Part shown: positions 13,974 through 22,312 of the stretch, in pieces | How positions within the stretch are numbered: the first letter of the stretch is position 1 | Layout: the number at the start of each line of letters is the position of its first letter | From: JBLHHI01 sp047614125 | GTDB lineage: Bacteria; Bacteroidota; Bacteroidia; NS11-12g; UBA9320 | DNA: 24,745 nucleotides | NCBI GenBank assembly: GCA_047614125.1 | Contig: JBLHHI010000045.1 | Location: forward strand, 1 to 24,745 | Direction of reading: 5' to 3' | Notes under the pieces: model-generated | What the model saw: only the letters and a program-made list of their open reading frames with translations | What the model was told of the DNA's origin: nothing | Database searches by the model: none | Translations under genes and position numbers: made by a program

Positions 13974-16877
13974 ATGTCGGAAACCCAATACAATCACCGC
14001 TTTATAGAGCACAAATGGCAGCAAAACTGGCGAAAGCATAAAACCTTCGAAGTGCCCAATGGCAATGAAGCAGGTGGTCGGCCTAAGTTTTATGTGTTGG
14101 ACATGTTTCCATACCCTTCCGGCGCTGGACTCCACGTGGGCCACCCACTGGGCTACATTGCCTCCGATATTGTTACTCGTTTTAAACGACATAAAGGATT
14201 TAACGTATTGCACCCAATGGGCTACGACGCCTTTGGCTTGCCAGCTGAGCAATACGCCATCCAAACTGGAAAACACCCGGCAGAAACCACCGAAGAAAAC
14301 ATAAAGCGATACCGCCATCAACTCGATCGCATAGGCTTTGCCTTCGATTGGAGCCGAGAAGTGCGGACTTGCGATCCTGCCTATTACAAATGGACACAGT
14401 GGATCTTTAAACAACTCTTCGATCATTGGTACAACCAGCAAGCCAATAAAGCGGAACACATCGACAACTTGCTTGCAATTTTTGAGAATGAAGGAAATGT
14501 GAATGTTCGGCATCACGGCCCTGAAGTTGAATCCTTTATTGCCGAAGAATGGCTGGATTTTAACGCTGATCAGAAAGAAAACATCCTCCAAAACTATCGA
14601 TTGGCTTTTTTATCGGAAGCCTCGGTAAATTGGTGCGAAGCATTGGGTACGGTGTTGGCTAATGATGAAATACGAGATGGACTTTCGGAACGCGGCGGAC
14701 ATCCCGTAACTAAAAAGACCATGCGCCAATGGTCGATGCGGATTACTGCGTACTCGCAGCGCTTGCTCGACGGCTTGGAAGATTTAGAATGGAGCGAATC
14801 GATCAAAGAAATACAACGTAACTGGATTGGAAGAAGCGACGGAGCCTTGGTTCATTTCAACATTGAAGCCCGGCCAGGACTTCTCAATCGAAAACTTTCG
14901 ATCTTTACCACTCGACCCGATACAATATTTGGCGCAACCTTTATGGTGGTGGCCCCAGAACACGAGCTGGCAACCAAGTTGCTTACCAATCAATACCGAG
15001 AAGAAGCCGAAGCGTACATCACTTGGGCTAAAAATCGTTCAGAACGCGACCGAATGAGCGATGTTAAAACAGTAACTGGAGTTCACACTGGAACCTTTTG
15101 TATCCACCCTTTTAGCGGCAAAAAAATGCCCATTCTTATTGCGGATTACGTTTTGGGCGGCTACGGAACGGGTGCCATCATGGCCGTTCCGGCACACGAT
15201 AGCAGAGATCATGCCTTTGCAAAAAAGTTCAAATTGGACATCATTCAAGTCGTTGAAAACGAGGAGGTTGATGTGCAGAAAGCATCGTACGATGCGAAGG
15301 ACGGAATGTGCATCAATTCCGATTTCTTGAACGGACTTCGGGTTAAAAAAGCCATCCAACGAGCCATTTTTGAAATTGATTCGAAAATGTTGGGAGAAGG
15401 TCAAACCAATTACAAGCTGCGCGACGCCGTTTTTGGAAGACAACGATATTGGGGCGAACCCATACCGGTTATTTTCAAAAATGATTTGCCCACGGTTTTA
15501 AAAGAGAATGAACTTCCACTCGAATTACCGGAAGTAGAATCGTATAAACCAACCGGCGATGGAGCCTCTCCATTGGCAGGGGTTGAAGCATGGGTAAATA
15601 CCGAAAAGGGTCGGCGAGAAACCGACACCATGCCCGGCTGGGCCGGAAGCTCGTGGTACTTCTTGCGATATATGGATCCTCATAACAATGCGGCCTTTGC
15701 ATCGAAAGATGCTCTCAATTACTGGGGACAAGTAGATCTGTACGTTGGTGGAGCAGAACATGCTACGGGACATTTGTTGTACAGCCGATTTTGGAACAAG
15801 TTTTTATACGATATCAATGCCATACCTTTTGATGAGCCGTTTAAGAAGATGGTGAATCAGGGCATGATCCAAGGAATTATAGAATCCGCTTTATTGAAAA
15901 AAGACTCACCCGAAGGTGCCAAACAATTTGTTTGTGCAAGCCTAATAAAGGAAGCGGATTTAGATCAATATACGGCAATTCCTGTGCTGGTTGACTATGT
16001 TAGCGATTATACAAAAACCGATTCGCCTTCATTTTTGAACAGCGAAGGCATTCATCAATTTACGGATTGGATGCCGGATTATTTGGGAGCTGAATTTGTG
16101 TGTTCGAACGGTAGTTTTAAAGCCGGTTCGTTTACACCCAATAAAGACTCAGACGTTAGAGGCCCCATCTTTTTTACCAAATCGGAAACGGGTAAGATGT
16201 CGAAGTCGAAGTACAATGTGGTAAATCCCGATGATGTTTGCGAGGAATACGGAGCGGATTCGCTGCGTTTATACGAGATGTTCTTAGGTCCGTTGGAAGA
16301 CGCTAAGCCGTGGAACATCAGCGGAATAGATGGGGTTTATCGTTTTTTGCGAAAGGTGTGGAAGTTATATATCGATCAAGATGGTAATCCAGCCTTAAAT
16401 AACGACCCTGCATCTAAAGCATCCTTAAAAACCCTGCACGCAACCATTAAAAAAATATCTGAAGACATTGAAAAAATGTCGCTGAATACCTGCGTTTCTA
16501 CTTTCATGATTGCCATCAACGAATTCCAATCACAGAATTGCAACAACCGTCAGGTGCTTGAAGATTACTTGGTACTCTTAAGTCCATTTGCTCCACACAT
16601 AAGCGAAGAGTTGTGGGAAGCCATTGGGCACAATCAAACCATTGCAGACGCCAATTGGCCCAAATTTGATGCGAACTATTTATTAGAAGATTCGAAGGTA
16701 TACCCAATATCGATCAACGGCAAAACCCGGGCTCAGCTCGAACTTTCTTTGAGCCTTTCCAAAGAAGAAATAGAACAAGCTGCCTTGGCTAATGAAATGG
16801 TTATAAAGTGGTTGGAAGGAAAGTTGCCAAAAAAAGTAATCGTTGTGCCGGGGAGAATTATTAATATTGTTATTTAG
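13974..16877 (+). CDS. leuS: Leucyl-tRNA synthetase
   Basis: Cytoplasmic class I aminoacyl-tRNA synthetase that charges tRNA-Leu. The 967-residue protein has the HIGH-type motif HVGH at 54-57 within FPYPSGAGLHVGHPLGY. The CP1 editing domain carries TTRPDTIFGATF and GYGTGAIMAVPAHDSRDHA, whose Thr-rich and Asp residues remove mischarged amino acids. The zinc/leucine-specific region and FGRQRYWGEPIP follow, then GWAGSSWYFLRYMDP, the KMSKS loop at 741-745 in ETGKMSKSKYN, and an anticodon-binding helical C-terminus with SPFAPHISEELWE. It is longer than the E. coli enzyme (860), largely because of a segment around residues 158-225 seen also in Bacteroidota LeuRS. gmhA starts 13 bases after the stop. 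Confidence 0.98.
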   Translation: MSETQYNHRFIEHKWQQNWRKHKTFEVPNGNEAGGRPKFYVLDMFPYPSGAGLHVGHPLGYIASDIVTRFKRHKGFNVLHPMGYDAFGLPAEQYAIQTGKHPAETTEENIKRYRHQLDRIGFAFDWSREVRTCDPAYYKWTQWIFKQLFDHWYNQQANKAEHIDNLLAIFENEGNVNVRHHGPEVESFIAEEWLDFNADQKENILQNYRLAFLSEASVNWCEALGTVLANDEIRDGLSERGGHPVTKKTMRQWSMRITAYSQRLLDGLEDLEWSESIKEIQRNWIGRSDGALVHFNIEARPGLLNRKLSIFTTRPDTIFGATFMVVAPEHELATKLLTNQYREEAEAYITWAKNRSERDRMSDVKTVTGVHTGTFCIHPFSGKKMPILIADYVLGGYGTGAIMAVPAHDSRDHAFAKKFKLDIIQVVENEEVDVQKASYDAKDGMCINSDFLNGLRVKKAIQRAIFEIDSKMLGEGQTNYKLRDAVFGRQRYWGEPIPVIFKNDLPTVLKENELPLELPEVESYKPTGDGASPLAGVEAWVNTEKGRRETDTMPGWAGSSWYFLRYMDPHNNAAFASKDALNYWGQVDLYVGGAEHATGHLLYSRFWNKFLYDINAIPFDEPFKKMVNQGMIQGIIESALLKKDSPEGAKQFVCASLIKEADLDQYTAIPVLVDYVSDYTKTDSPSFLNSEGIHQFTDWMPDYLGAEFVCSNGSFKAGSFTPNKDSDVRGPIFFTKSETGKMSKSKYNVVNPDDVCEEYGADSLRLYEMFLGPLEDAKPWNISGIDGVYRFLRKVWKLYIDQDGNPALNNDPASKASLKTLHATIKKISEDIEKMSLNTCVSTFMIAINEFQSQNCNNRQVLEDYLVLLSPFAPHISEELWEAIGHNQTIADANWPKFDANYLLEDSKVYPISINGKTRAQLELSLSLSKEEIEQAALANEMVIKWLEGKLPKKVIVVPGRIINIVI

Positions 16878-16890
16878 TACATAGTTCACG

Positions 16891-17460
16891 ATGTCGGTAA
16901 AGTCACATTTTTTAGAAGCACAAGAAGTTTTAAGTCTTTTTATTAGCGACCCCAACAATTTTGATCGAATTGAAATTGCGGGTAGCATCATGACAGAATC
17001 GTTGCGAAATGGTGGGAAGATCATCTCGTGCGGCAACGGTGGAAGTATGTGCGATGCCATGCACTTTGCCGAAGAGTTAACCGGCAGGTATCGAAATAAC
17101 CGAAAAGCCATCGCGGCCTTATCTATTTCGGATCCTTCTCATTTGGCGTGTGTGGGCAACGACTATGGTTATGACTATGTGTTCTCGCGCTATTTAGAGG
17201 CACTTGGTAAGCCGGGCGACGTGTTATTAGCAATATCTACCAGTGGGAATTCACAGAACGTTTTAAATGCCATTATGGTGGCTAAAGAAAACGGCATGAA
17301 AGTGGTTGGCTTAACTGGCAAAGACGGTGGATTGATGAAACCCTTGTGCGATGTGGAAATTCGTGCACCTCGATCAAACTTTGCGGATCGCGCTCAAGAA
17401 ATACACATCAAAGTAATTCACAGTCTCATAGATTACATAGAACGCAACTTGCTGGTATGA
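16891..17460 (+). CDS. gmhA: Sedoheptulose-7-phosphate isomerase GmhA (SIS domain)
   Basis: Converts sedoheptulose 7-phosphate to D-glycero-D-manno-heptose 7-phosphate, the first step to the ADP-heptose of lipopolysaccharide core. The 189-residue protein is one SIS domain: SCGNGGSMCDAMHFAEELTGR near 47-67 and AISTSGNSQNVLNAI near 113-127 bind the sugar phosphate. The metal/catalytic residues known from E. coli GmhA (His, Glu, Gln, His) have counterparts at His58, Glu62, Gln169 and His177, with the same spacing. These favour GmhA over DiaA, which lacks the active site. No other heptose gene is nearby. It sits between leuS and a rhomboid gene and shares an ATGA overlap with the latter. Confidence 0.92.
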   Translation: MSVKSHFLEAQEVLSLFISDPNNFDRIEIAGSIMTESLRNGGKIISCGNGGSMCDAMHFAEELTGRYRNNRKAIAALSISDPSHLACVGNDYGYDYVFSRYLEALGKPGDVLLAISTSGNSQNVLNAIMVAKENGMKVVGLTGKDGGLMKPLCDVEIRAPRSNFADRAQEIHIKVIHSLIDYIERNLLV

Positions 17461-18323
17461 TTTCCGATTTAGTACTTTATGGACTGATTGGTGTGAATGT
17501 TTTGTTCAGTTGGAAGGGTTTTGAAGATTCAGCATTTTTTCAACGCTATCTCTTTCGAGTTGATCCGATCTTAGTTCGCGGAGAACGCGACCGATTACTG
17601 ACATCGGGCTTTTTACATGTGAGCTACATTCATTTAGCTATGAATATGTGGGTGTTATACATTTTTGCTCCCTACATCTTTATGGTGTTTCAACCCTTAC
17701 AATTTATTGCCTTGTACTTGATTTCGCTCATTGGCGGAAATCTGCTTTCCTTATACATACATAGAAGCCACGGCAATTACAGCGCAGTTGGTGCTTCTGG
17801 CGCGGTAAGTGGAATTGTGTTTGCAGCAATTATCTTAATACCAGACTTGCAGCTTGGATTGCTGTTTATTCCAGGCGATTTGCCGGCATGGATCTTTGGT
17901 ACCCTTTACATTCTTTACACCATTTTTGGAATCAAAAAACAAAATGATAATATTGGTCATGAAGCCCATTTAGGGGGTGCTTTAACCGGACTGGTTCTGA
18001 TGGCGGCCTTTCTTCAATTAACGGGTAAACCTCTTGATTATCTGTATTTTAGCATCATGTTTTTCCCTTCAGCCGTCTTTTTGTATTTCATATCAGCCCA
18101 TCCAGAATGGATGATGACGGGAAAGATTAATTGGCAGAATGATCCTGTGATTAAATGGTTCAATTCAAAAAACAAAAGTGCTCCAAAGCGCAAATCACAT
18201 CCTTCCGATGAAACAAGTAAGGCAGAGTTGAATCGCTTGCTCGATAAGGTTAGTAAACGTGGATATGAAGGCTTAACTGAAGAGGAAAAGCTTCGGCTGG
18301 ATGATTTAAGTAAACGATTTTAG
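17457..18323 (+). CDS. Rhomboid family intramembrane serine protease
   Basis: A 288-residue polytopic membrane protease that cleaves other membrane proteins within or next to their membrane segments. The family signature is complete: HLAMN at 59-63 (HxxxN in the second core segment), the catalytic Ser114 in GASG, and the catalytic His171 in AHLGGALTG with the following glycines. About six hydrophobic segments run from residue 4 to 230. After them comes a soluble, basic linker (KSAPKRKSHPSDE) and a short helical end, KAELNRLLDKVSKRGYEGL then TEEEKLRLDDLSKRF. A similar C-terminal helix-hairpin is found on many Bacteroidota rhomboids. The ATG at 17457 overlaps the gmhA stop; the longer frame upstream lies in gmhA and is rejected. 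Substrate unknown. Confidence 0.92.
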   Translation: MISDLVLYGLIGVNVLFSWKGFEDSAFFQRYLFRVDPILVRGERDRLLTSGFLHVSYIHLAMNMWVLYIFAPYIFMVFQPLQFIALYLISLIGGNLLSLYIHRSHGNYSAVGASGAVSGIVFAAIILIPDLQLGLLFIPGDLPAWIFGTLYILYTIFGIKKQNDNIGHEAHLGGALTGLVLMAAFLQLTGKPLDYLYFSIMFFPSAVFLYFISAHPEWMMTGKINWQNDPVIKWFNSKNKSAPKRKSHPSDETSKAELNRLLDKVSKRGYEGLTEEEKLRLDDLSKRF

Positions 18324-19130
18324 ATGAACGGTATGCAGGAAATATCAAGTATTAAGAACCCAATCGTTAAAAAGTTGCAGGCCCTTCATAAGAAAAAAGG
18401 AAGGTTGGAACACGATCAGTTTTTGGTGGAAGGCATTCGCGAAATTGGCTTGGCCTTAGAAAGTGGAGCACACATTGAGGAAGTTTTTTTTAACCTATAC
18501 TGGAATGAGGCCGACTTAATAGAATTTTTAAAGGAATACCCAAAAGTCAAGACGTATTTGTTAGCAGATGAGGTGTTTGACAAGCTGAGCTATCGAGACA
18601 GTGTAGCTAATTGCTTGGCGAGCTGCCGGTTATTTGATACGGATTTAAAAAAGCTGTCGCTGCCTCCCAATGCGCTTGTTTTGGTTTTGGAAGCCATTGA
18701 AAAGCCCGGCAACATGGGAGCTATTTTTCGCACTGCGGATGCGGCTGGTGCCGATGCGGTTATCATTGCGAACGCAAATACGGATATTTACAACCCCAAT
18801 GTTATTCGCGCAAGCCTAGGTTCTGTGTTTACGGTTCCGTTTGCAATTGGAAGTAATAAAGATGTTTTGCATTTTTTGCGCAAACACCAGTTTAAGATCT
18901 ACTCTACGTTTCTAGAAGGATCGATTCCCCATTATTCGGTGGATATGAAATCGCAATCAACGGCACTCGTAATGGGCTCAGAAGCTTTTGGAATTACAAA
19001 GTTTTGGCAAGAGGAAAGCGATGCCTTTATTAAAATCCCGATGCATGGAAAGGTAGACTCGATGAATGTTTCTACCGCAGCTGCTGTAGTAACTTACGAG
19101 GCACACCGTCAACGCATGTCATCTCAATAA
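18324..19130 (+). CDS. SpoU/TrmH-family RNA 2'-O-methyltransferase
   Basis: A 268-residue SAM-dependent enzyme expected to methylate a ribose in rRNA or tRNA. The N-terminal substrate-binding part (VKKLQALHKKKGRLEHDQFLVEG split over residues 15-38) matches the SpoU substrate-binding domain. The knotted SPOUT domain follows with its three motifs: EAIEKPGNMGAIFRTADAAG (motif 1, with the Asn and Arg), VMGSEAFGI (motif 2), and IPMHGKVDSMNVSTAAAV (motif 3). The exact RNA target cannot be read from the sequence; RlmB-like 23S rRNA and TrmH-like tRNA enzymes share these motifs. The ATG follows directly on the rhomboid stop, so the two are surely co-transcribed. A gap of 165 bases without a gene follows. 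Confidence 0.92.
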   Translation: MNGMQEISSIKNPIVKKLQALHKKKGRLEHDQFLVEGIREIGLALESGAHIEEVFFNLYWNEADLIEFLKEYPKVKTYLLADEVFDKLSYRDSVANCLASCRLFDTDLKKLSLPPNALVLVLEAIEKPGNMGAIFRTADAAGADAVIIANANTDIYNPNVIRASLGSVFTVPFAIGSNKDVLHFLRKHQFKIYSTFLEGSIPHYSVDMKSQSTALVMGSEAFGITKFWQEESDAFIKIPMHGKVDSMNVSTAAAVVTYEAHRQRMSSQ

Positions 19131-19283
19131 GAAAGAGAACATCCTTGAAACCAGTTAGTTAGATTTAAGTTGGTGTTGCTATCAAAAAAAAATATGAGAT
19201 TCTGATTTCAACAGATGTAAAAATTTGTGTCGAAAAACTGATTAAATCAGTAAAAAATATCAAGGAAAGATTAATCCACATCG

Positions 19284-19291
19284 TATATTTG
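19284..19291 (+). promoter_or_regulatory. -7 promoter element before the WD40 gene
   Basis: TATATTTG is a perfect match to the Bacteroidota TAnnTTTG element. It sits five bases before the first possible ATG (19296) and 26 before the second (19317). A clear -33 TTTG is not visible. Confidence 0.6.
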
Positions 19292-19295
19292 ATGA

Positions 19296-20519
19296 ATGTG
19301 TAGTAGCCTTTCAAAGATGAGTTTTGCGCTAATTGCAGCAAGTATTTTGTTCATTGAATCGAGCTTTGCTCAAACTGATTCATCCCTTAACACCCGATAT
19401 TTAGGAAATCATTCAGACGATGTGGAGGCGCTTTCTTTGTCCAGCAACAATCGTTTCATCGTTTCTGGAGGTTGGGATAAGGCCATTCAAGTATTCTACG
19501 TCGATTCGAATTTTACTCATATGCAAACCTTAAGCGGACATAGGTCTGCCGTATCTGCTCTTTCATTTAACAAAGATGCAACTGCCTTTGTAAGTGGAGG
19601 GAAAGATTACAAGGTGTTGATTTGGCGATTAAATCCATACATCGATAGCTTTATGTTGGAGGCCCAAATAAGCAATGTGCACAGCGCAGGGATTAACGCG
19701 GTTTTGTATGCGCCTACTGGAAGCATGGTATACACCGGAGGGGACGATGGTAAGATATTGATTTACAATGTTTTAAAAGAAAGTTCTAAGGTCATTGATA
19801 ATGAAAGCCCCGTGCATGGCATTGCCATGGGCAGCAACCGTAGGTATTTGTATTGCGTGGATGCAACGCCAATAGTGAAGGTATATGATGTTGGAGGCAG
19901 CTTATTTAAAAGTTACGAAGGACATTCGGATGAAGTAAATGCCATTGCCATTAGTGCCAATAACCAATTCTTTGTAACGGGTTCGAGTGATAAAACAGCT
20001 ATTATTTGGAATTTGGTTACCGGTAAGAAAAAGTTCACCTTGGTTGGCCATGAGTGGAAGGTAACTTCATTAACCATATCTGCCGACAACAAGTACGTGG
20101 TTACGGGTTCGAACGATGGAAGTGTTAAGATATGGGACGCCGAAAAAGGCACCTTGGTACAAAGTTTTAACGATTTAGGTAAGAATATTCGGAGCGTTGC
20201 TTTGAGCAAAGACATGACCACAATTTTTATTGCACTTCATTTACCGGAAGGGTCAAATGAGTCTGGGGTAATGGTGATAAATTCGGGCATTCAGCGTGAA
20301 GTACCTATGCTGCCGGGTCAAAAAGGGAAGAACGTTGGAGAAGTTCCGGATCATCTCAAAAAATATCTTCCAGCCAACAGTCAAGGAAGTGGACAAACCA
20401 AAACGGTTACACAAAGCCCATCTTCTAATCCCAGCAAGCCCAAACCGCAAAACGATAAGAAGAAGGAAGTGATTAAGCAAACGGATGAAGTAATCATAAC
20501 CGTTGAAGATCAAGACTAA
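19296..20519 (+). CDS. Secreted WD40-repeat protein
   Basis: A 407-residue protein with a signal peptide ending in SSFAQ (cleavage expected before Gln), so it should be exported to the periplasm or surface. Seven WD40-like blades follow, with repeat cores SGGWDKAIQVFY, SGGKDYKVLIWR, TGGDDGKILIYN, CVDATPIVKVYD, TGSSDKTAIIWN, TGSNDGSVKIWD and a degenerate last one. Seven is the number needed for one closed propeller, so it is probably a binding platform with no enzymatic activity. The C-terminal 60 residues are disordered and rich in Ser, Pro, Lys and Gln, ending in VIITVEDQD. Two starts are possible; the ATG at 19296 gives the signal peptide a Lys but leaves almost no leader after the promoter element, and 19317 is the alternative. 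Partner unknown. Confidence 0.88.
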   Translation: MCSSLSKMSFALIAASILFIESSFAQTDSSLNTRYLGNHSDDVEALSLSSNNRFIVSGGWDKAIQVFYVDSNFTHMQTLSGHRSAVSALSFNKDATAFVSGGKDYKVLIWRLNPYIDSFMLEAQISNVHSAGINAVLYAPTGSMVYTGGDDGKILIYNVLKESSKVIDNESPVHGIAMGSNRRYLYCVDATPIVKVYDVGGSLFKSYEGHSDEVNAIAISANNQFFVTGSSDKTAIIWNLVTGKKKFTLVGHEWKVTSLTISADNKYVVTGSNDGSVKIWDAEKGTLVQSFNDLGKNIRSVALSKDMTTIFIALHLPEGSNESGVMVINSGIQREVPMLPGQKGKNVGEVPDHLKKYLPANSQGSGQTKTVTQSPSSNPSKPKPQNDKKKEVIKQTDEVIITVEDQD

Positions 20520-20548
20520 ACCTTTTTAAACTTTTTGCTTCGCCTTTC

Positions 20549-20580
20549 TTGGCTGCTTTTAAGGGCAAGTGGTATCATTG
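20549..20580 (+). promoter_or_regulatory. Possible promoter of the RidA-family gene
   Basis: TTGG at 20549-20552 and TATCATTG at 20573-20580 are 20 bases apart and approximate the TTTG/TAnnTTTG pair. They lie before the ATG at 20603. Confidence 0.35.
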
Positions 20581-20602
20581 CGAACAAGAAATTGAATTTT
20601 TG

Positions 20603-21028
20603 ATGCAAAACAATAAAATAGAATCGAGCAAAGCACCCGAGCCAGTAGGTTTATACCCCCATGCGCGCAAGGTTGGTAACTTGCTATTCTTAAGTGGAGT
20701 TGGTCCACGCGAACGCGGAACCAAAAAAATTCCGGGTGTAGAGTTGGATGAAGATGGAAACATCAGCAGTTATGACATAGCCACTCAATGCCATTCGGTG
20801 TTTAGAAACGTACGCTACGTGTTGGAAGATGCGGGCAGCAGCTGGGCGGACATTGTTGACGTAACGGTTTTTCTAACCAATATGAAAGACGATTTTGCTA
20901 CCTACAACAAGTTGTATGCAGAATATTTTAAAGACAACCTTCCTTGTCGTACTACGCTAGAAATCAATTGCTTACCAACGCCAATTGCCATAGAATTAAA
21001 AGTAATTGCGGTTATGGGGGAGAAGTAA
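20603..21028 (+). CDS. RidA/YjgF-family protein, 2-aminomuconate deaminase type
   Basis: A 141-residue protein of the RidA fold, which forms trimers that hydrolyse imine/enamine intermediates. The sequence fits the 2-aminomuconate deaminase branch better than RidA itself: PYPHAR-like LYPHARKVGNLLFLSGVGPR, then IPGVELDEDGN, AQC-like ATQCHSVFRNVRYVLEDAG, DVTVFLTNMKDDFATYN, and finally PCRTTLEINCLPTPIAIELK with the conserved Arg. That enzyme acts late in the 3-hydroxyanthranilate (kynurenine) pathway of tryptophan degradation. No other pathway gene is in the window, so the substrate remains an inference. I start at the ATG at 20603; a TTG start 18 codons upstream adds a sequence unlike the family. 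The gene converges with the ydeI-like gene. Confidence 0.85.
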   Translation: MQNNKIESSKAPEPVGLYPHARKVGNLLFLSGVGPRERGTKKIPGVELDEDGNISSYDIATQCHSVFRNVRYVLEDAGSSWADIVDVTVFLTNMKDDFATYNKLYAEYFKDNLPCRTTLEINCLPTPIAIELKVIAVMGEK

Positions 21029-21070
21029 AGCCAATTGCTTTACGCTCACTAAGCATTCCTCATTTGATCT

Positions 21071-21098
21071 AAAAATAGCTCACCTAAACTGTTTAGGT
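21071..21098 (-). terminator. Possible terminator at the end of the ydeI-like gene
   Basis: ACCTAAA (21082-21088) and TTTAGGT (21092-21098) form a 7-bp stem with a three-base loop. On the - strand it is followed after six bases by TTTTT (21075-21071). The stem coincides with the last six codons, so the 3' end of the gene doubles as the hairpin. The stem is AT-rich, so its strength is doubtful. Another weak hairpin, GTAAAGC/GCTTTAC (21025-21043), overlaps the stop of the converging gene. Confidence 0.4.
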
Positions 21099-21661
21099 TT
21101 CAGATTATGTTGCGCATTTTTGGCAATTTCTAGAATGCGATTCTGCCTTGTTTCAGGGCGTTTAGCCGATACGATCCAATACAGCAGACCCTTTTTAACC
21201 GATTTGCTCAGCCCATGATAAAAGTCTTTAGCTCCGGGCCTTCGTTCAAACTCGTTTTCAAGATCTTGAGGAATGATCAATTCATCCACTTCATCTAAAA
21301 CAGACCAGGAGCCGTTTTGCTTGGCAATTTCAACGGTTCGAATTCCAGCCTCTGTCATCCGGTCATTTTTAATCAATTGAACGACCTTGGTTTTGTTGAT
21401 TTTTGACCAAATGCTTTTATGTTTTCGCTTGCAAAAGTACTGCATGTATTTTTCAGCGTCTATCGACTTTTTAAGGCTATCAATCCATCCAAAACACAGG
21501 GCTTCATCTACCGCTTGACTCCAAGTGAGGTTGGGTTGTGCGGAACCTTTTTTGTAAATAATTAACCATACAAAGTCTGCTGTTTCATGATGTTCTTTCA
21601 GCCAGTCTCTCCATTCTTGTTGGTTGGATGGGCAAAAACTATGTTGAATATCCGCAGTCAT
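21080..21661 (-). CDS. YdeI/OmpD-associated (OmdA) family protein
   Basis: A 193-residue cytoplasmic protein of the YdeI/OmpD-associated family, whose members have been linked to resistance against antimicrobial peptides or bacteriocins; the molecular role is not established. Family landmarks visible: EWRDWLKEHHETADFVWLII-type start, LTWSQAVDEALCFGWIDS, and the KHKSIWSKINKTKVVQLI segment near 80, followed by MTEAGIRTVEIAKQNGSW. A C-terminal extension (LIIPQDLENEF to LYWIVSAKRPETRQNRI) corresponds to the OmdA domain end, with the typical YWI-SAKRPETRxxRI stretch. The start ATG at 21661 is 20 bases after the stop of the ABM-like gene, so both are likely expressed from the same - strand transcript. 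Confidence 0.88.
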   Translation of the reverse strand: MTADIQHSFCPSNQQEWRDWLKEHHETADFVWLIIYKKGSAQPNLTWSQAVDEALCFGWIDSLKKSIDAEKYMQYFCKRKHKSIWSKINKTKVVQLIKNDRMTEAGIRTVEIAKQNGSWSVLDEVDELIIPQDLENEFERRPGAKDFYHGLSKSVKKGLLYWIVSAKRPETRQNRILEIAKNAQHNLKPKQFR

Positions 21662-21681
21662 TTCAGTTATAAAGCCATCAT

Positions 21682-21993
21682 TTATAAGGCTTTATCCTTC
21701 AAATAGTCTTCAACCATATTCATCTCATACTTGGTGGAAATGTTGACACAAGCATCTCTCATCGCATTTCTAAAATGACTTGCATTATCCGGTAGATTTC
21801 TGCCTGAATTTTCCCACGTTGCTCTACTGGGCCATCCCGCATAGGCAATAAACAGCTTGTCAGGAACTTTGTGCAACCTTGAGCCATAACTTCCTTCATA
21901 TTGGTAGAAGAGCTTCGTTAAGCCAAACCAAGCTTGTTTAAAAGCTGCTTCGCTGTTAGGCTTCACCTCGAATTCATAAATCACATAGAACAT
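21682..21993 (-). CDS. Antibiotic biosynthesis monooxygenase (ABM)-like dimeric alpha/beta-barrel protein
   Basis: A 103-residue soluble protein. The start MFYVIYEFEVKPNSEAAFKQAW and the later LTKLFYQYEGSYGSRLHK, FIAYAGWPSRATWEN and the helix ending in MVEDYL read as the ABM-type ferredoxin-like fold, with the beta-strand/helix order of that superfamily. Proteins of this fold act as cofactor-free monooxygenases or as heme/small-molecule binders; no substrate can be named. The gene lies 60 bases downstream of a truncated TfoX-N-like ORF and 20 bases upstream of the YdeI-family gene, all on the - strand. Confidence 0.8.
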   Translation of the reverse strand: MFYVIYEFEVKPNSEAAFKQAWFGLTKLFYQYEGSYGSRLHKVPDKLFIAYAGWPSRATWENSGRNLPDNASHFRNAMRDACVNISTKYEMNMVEDYLKDKAL

Positions 21994-22053
21994 GGTGGTG
22001 TTGAGTTTTATTGAAACAATGTTTAAACCTGATTTCGATTAATCTTTTAAAAT

Positions 22054-22203
22054 TCAGATTTGGATAGAAACCAATTCTTGAAATACGCCATATCCACTAA
22101 ACATCTTTTTTGAGGGGATGTTGTCTATGCTCTGCAACCGATCGTACAACAGCGCAGCGGCTTCTTCTCCAATCGATGAATTCTTATCTCCTTTAACTCC
22201 CAT
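22054..22203 (-). pseudogene. Short TfoX N-terminal-domain-like ORF, probably a truncated remnant
   Basis: A 49-residue frame starts at the ATG at 22203 and stops with TGA at 22054-22056. Its sequence MGVKGDKNSSIGEEAA, then LLYDRLQSIDNIPSKKMFSG and YGVF, matches the beginning of TfoX N-terminal domains, where a KMFGGYGVF-like motif starts the sheet. A complete domain has about 100 residues, and after YGVF only ten codons follow, none resembling the family. No continuation is evident in the 60 bases before the ABM-like gene. A perfect TATATTTG promoter element precedes it, so it may still be transcribed and lead the - strand operon. It could also be a real short peptide, but decay is more likely. 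Confidence 0.6.
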
Positions 22204-22210
22204 AATGCAA

Positions 22211-22218
22211 CAAATATA
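22211..22218 (-). promoter_or_regulatory. -7 promoter element of the - strand TfoX-like/ABM/YdeI run
   Basis: Read on the - strand this is TATATTTG, a perfect TAnnTTTG. It ends seven bases before the ATG at 22203, implying a very short or absent leader. Confidence 0.55.
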
Positions 22219-22274
22219 AAAAAATGGTAAGTTCAGCTGAATTCTTCTTGTATGAGTTTGGATGTTTACAACTA

Positions 22275-22309
22275 TTTGATTTGCAGTTACGATGCAATAA
22301 GTAATTTTG
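22275..22309 (+). promoter_or_regulatory. Promoter of the Gre-like gene
   Basis: TAATTTTG at 22302-22309 fits TAnnTTTG exactly, and TTTG at 22280-22283 lies 18 bases before it, as in the Bacteroidota -33/-7 promoter. An alternative TTTG is at 22275-22278. The ATG at 22313 follows after three bases, so the transcript would be nearly leaderless. Confidence 0.65.
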
Positions 22310-22312
22310 AGG

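Noticed and set aside
13872..14591. A 239-residue open frame on the - strand over the start of leuS
   Set aside because: It lies antisense to the strongly conserved leuS N-terminus, has no recognisable motif or start signal, and its composition follows the opposite gene.
14430..14700. Foreign insertion in leuS
   Set aside because: The segment keeps the frame and resembles the longer region present in other Bacteroidota LeuRS proteins, so it is ordinary for the group.
17346..17456. N-terminal extension of the rhomboid protein
   Set aside because: It runs inside gmhA and would add a polar, Ser/Arg-rich stretch before the first membrane segment.
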